A program made the position numbers and the translations under genes. A DNA stretch of 64,000 bases from an uncultured Lachnospiraceae bacterium. GTDB taxonomy: Bacteria > Bacillota > Clostridia > Lachnospirales > Lachnospiraceae. Positions 62,577 through 64,000 of the stretch are shown here, in pieces (positions within the stretch are counted from its first letter, which is position 1; every line of letters starts with the position of its first letter). The notes below the pieces were generated by a model. It was not told the DNA's origin and searched no databases. It saw only the letters and a list, made by a program, of their open reading frames with translations. The stretch spans positions 124,001 to 188,000 of the forward strand of contig CACZBD010000002.1 of the NCBI GenBank assembly GCA_902779305.1, in the 5' to 3' direction.

Positions 62577-62888
62577 ATGGCAACAATGAAAATCAAGAAA
62601 GGCGATACCGTCAAGGTCATTGCCGGCAAAGATGTAGGCGCTGAAGGAAAAGTGCTTGCAGTAGATAAGAAGAACGGCAAGGTGCTTGTGGAAGGCATCA
62701 ACATGGTCAAGAAGCACACAAAACCTTCCGTTGCAAACCAGAACGGCGGTATTGTTGAAAAAGAAGCTTATATCGATGCGTCCAACGTGATGTACCTGCA
62801 TAAAGGCAAAGCAACAAGGATCGGCTTCAAGTTTGAAAATGACAAGAAAGTCCGTTTTGCAAAATCTACCGGAGAGGTAATCGATTAA
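62577..62888 (+). CDS. rplX: 50S ribosomal protein L24
   Basis: The 103-residue protein has the KOW motif ([20 protein letters not shown]) and the conserved [13 protein letters not shown] block. L24 is an early assembly factor for the 50S subunit. AGGAGG precedes the ATG by seven bases. It lies 12 bases after rplN. Normal length. Confidence 0.97.
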   Translation: MATMKIKKGDTVKVIAGKDVGAEGKVLAVDKKNGKVLVEGINMVKKHTKPSVANQNGGIVEKEAYIDASNVMYLHKGKATRIGFKFENDKKVRFAKSTGEVID

Positions 62889-62910
62889 ATCAGAGAGGAG
62901 GTACGTTTCG

Positions 62911-63450
62911 TTGAGTAGATATAAGGACATGTATAAAGATCAGATCGTCGATGCGATGATCAAGAAATTTGAATACAAGAACGTGATGGAAGTCCCGAAG
63001 CTTACGAAGATCGTGGTGAACATGGGTGTCGGCGAAGCAAAGGATAACCCGAAGATCATGGAATCTGCTGTCAGCGATCTCGAAACGATCACAGGACAGA
63101 AGGCGGTCGTTACTAAGGCAAAGAAATCCGTTGCGAACTTTAAGATCAGAGAAGGAATGTCTATCGGCTGCAAGGTTACCCTGCGCGGCGAAAAGATGTA
63201 CGAATTCCTGGATCGTCTGGTAAATCTGGCGCTTCCCCGTGTAAGAGACTTCCGCGGTGTGGATGCAAACTCCTTTGACGGCAGAGGCAATTATGCACTC
63301 GGGATCAAAGAGCAGCTGATCTTCCCGGAGATCGAGTATGACAAGGTCGACAAGGTAAGAGGTATGGATGTGATCATCGTTACCACAGCCAAGACCGATG
63401 AAGAAGGACGCGAATTACTGGCACAGTTCGGTATGCCGTTTGCAAGATAG
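62911..63450 (+). CDS. rplE: 50S ribosomal protein L5 (TTG start)
   Basis: The 179-residue protein matches L5: [36 protein letters not shown], and [19 protein letters not shown]. It binds 5S rRNA and the central protuberance. The start is TTG 62911, preceded by GAGGAGG with good spacing, and the resulting N terminus aligns with other L5 proteins; the internal ATG at 62929 would cut off that part. In E. coli S8 represses translation at the L5 site, and a TTG start would lower initiation. Confidence 0.95.
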   Translation: MSRYKDMYKDQIVDAMIKKFEYKNVMEVPKLTKIVVNMGVGEAKDNPKIMESAVSDLETITGQKAVVTKAKKSVANFKIREGMSIGCKVTLRGEKMYEFLDRLVNLALPRVRDFRGVDANSFDGRGNYALGIKEQLIFPEIEYDKVDKVRGMDVIIVTTAKTDEEGRELLAQFGMPFAR

Positions 63451-63481
63451 GTTAGGGAAGTAGGATAAAGGAGGAATATTC

Positions 63482-63667
63482 ATGGCCAAGACAGCAATGA
63501 AGATCAAACAGCAGCGCAAGCAGAAATTCTCCACGAGAGAATATACCCGTTGCAAGATCTGTGGTCGTCCGCATGCTTATTTGAGAAAATACGGTATTTG
63601 CAGAATCTGCTTCCGTGAATTGGCATACAAGGGACAGATCCCCGGCGTGAAGAAAGCAAGCTGGTAA
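63482..63667 (+). CDS. rpsZ: 30S ribosomal protein S14, zinc type
   Basis: The 61-residue protein has the zinc-binding pair CKIC and CRIC 12 residues apart, the mark of the short C+ type S14 that needs no alternative paralogue under zinc sufficiency. It starts [23 protein letters not shown] lies upstream. In Firmicutes a zinc-free paralogue is often kept elsewhere for zinc limitation; none is in this window. A hairpin follows before rpsH. Confidence 0.96.
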   Translation: MAKTAMKIKQQRKQKFSTREYTRCKICGRPHAYLRKYGICRICFRELAYKGQIPGVKKASW

Positions 63668-63680
63668 AATTTGTGATAAA

Positions 63681-63721
63681 AAGCCCTCTGATCGAAAACC
63701 ATTCAGGACAGAGGAGGGTTT
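63681..63721 (+). promoter_or_regulatory. Hairpin between rpsZ and rpsH
   Basis: AAGCCCTC (63681-63688) can pair with GAGGGTTT (63714-63721), and an alternative register CCTCTG/CAGAGG also forms. No T-run follows, so it is more likely a processing or translational element than a terminator. Confidence 0.4.
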
Positions 63722-63748
63722 CCAATAATAACAGGAGGAAGACACAAG

Positions 63749-64000
63749 ATGACAATGAGTGATCCTATTGCAGATATGCTTACAAGAATCCGTAATGCAA
63801 ATACTGCAAAGCATGATACGGTAGATGTTCCTGCATCGAAGATGAAGCTCGCCATTGCGCAGATTCTGCTCAATGAAGGATACATCAGAAAATATGACGT
63901 GGTCGAGGACGGCGCGTTCAAAACGATCAGAATCACTTTGAAGTACGGTGAGGACAAGAATGAGAAGATCATCACCGGACTGAAGAGGATCTCAAAACCC
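63749..64000 (+). CDS. rpsH: 30S ribosomal protein S8 (3' partial)
   Basis: The visible 84 residues start [23 protein letters not shown] and continue [22 protein letters not shown], the N-terminal domain of S8; the gene is cut off by the window edge. S8 binds the central domain of 16S rRNA and in E. coli represses the spc operon. CAGGAGG lies nine bases upstream of the ATG. The gap from rpsZ is 81 bases, longer than its neighbours, and holds a hairpin. Confidence 0.95.
   Translation, partial: MTMSDPIADMLTRIRNANTAKHDTVDVPASKMKLAIAQILLNEGYIRKYDVVEDGAFKTIRITLKYGEDKNEKIITGLKRISKP

Overview
The window comes from a Gram-positive, low-to-mid GC Firmicute of the class Clostridia, most likely Lachnospiraceae-like. 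The grounds are the canonical Firmicute S10-spc ribosomal gene order with a zinc-type S14, a stand-alone Spo0A-type DNA-binding domain, strong GGAGG ribosome binding sites, a DegV/FakA fatty-acid kinase pair, and Gram-positive style cell-surface genes. This placement is inferred from gene content; no database was searched.

Region 1 (1-5.7 kb) holds two polytopic GT-C-like membrane proteins in convergent orientation, a UDP-sugar 6-dehydrogenase followed by a YdjC/ChbG deacetylase, and a small orphan Spo0A C-terminal-domain protein with its own promoter and terminator. Region 2 (5.8-34 kb) is one long rightward surface-polysaccharide operon. It contains rmlB-rmlA, a 1105-residue membrane-anchored GH25 lysozyme-like protein, rmlC, a Wzm/Wzt-type ABC exporter, a methyltransferase-kinase-like fusion reminiscent of the WbdD chain terminator, several GT2 glycosyltransferases, a phosphohexomutase, a GtrA/GT87/DPM-like lipid-linked sugar module with an esterase lipoprotein, a kinase-HAD-nucleotidyltransferase triad, and a polyprenyl-phosphate sugar-1-phosphate transferase. 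No rmlD, Wzx or Wzy was found, so the exporter is the visible route across the membrane. A divergent ClpX paralogue follows the last glycosyltransferase by 12 bases.

Region 3 (35.5-48.7 kb) is an acyl-transfer and lipid region. It has zinc-ribbon and small membrane proteins, an AlgI/PatA-type MBOAT acyltransferase, a striking structured intergenic element, an SGNH-like partner, then two tandem sets of AMP-ligase, carrier protein and PlsC acyltransferase (the first with ligase and carrier fused), followed by DegV (FakB-like), an MFS_2/GPH transporter and FakA. Together these look like machinery for activating, scavenging and transferring acyl groups to a lipid or surface polymer. This is the best candidate in the window for an undescribed system.

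Region 4 (48.7-56.4 kb) holds two alpha/beta hydrolases (one with Cys in the nucleophile position), DUF4190/DUF2752-type small membrane proteins, a leftward pair of a third AMP-ligase and an RlmI-like methyltransferase, and a rightward putP sodium/proline symporter. Region 5 (56.4-64 kb) starts with the putP terminator and the S10 operon promoter, then a roughly 320-base highly structured leader, and then rpsJ-rplC-rplD-rplW-rplB-rpsS-rplV-rpsC-rplP-rpmC-rpsQ-rplN-rplX-rplE-rpsZ-rpsH, the last cut by the window edge. I saw no tRNA, rRNA, insertion sequence or CRISPR array.
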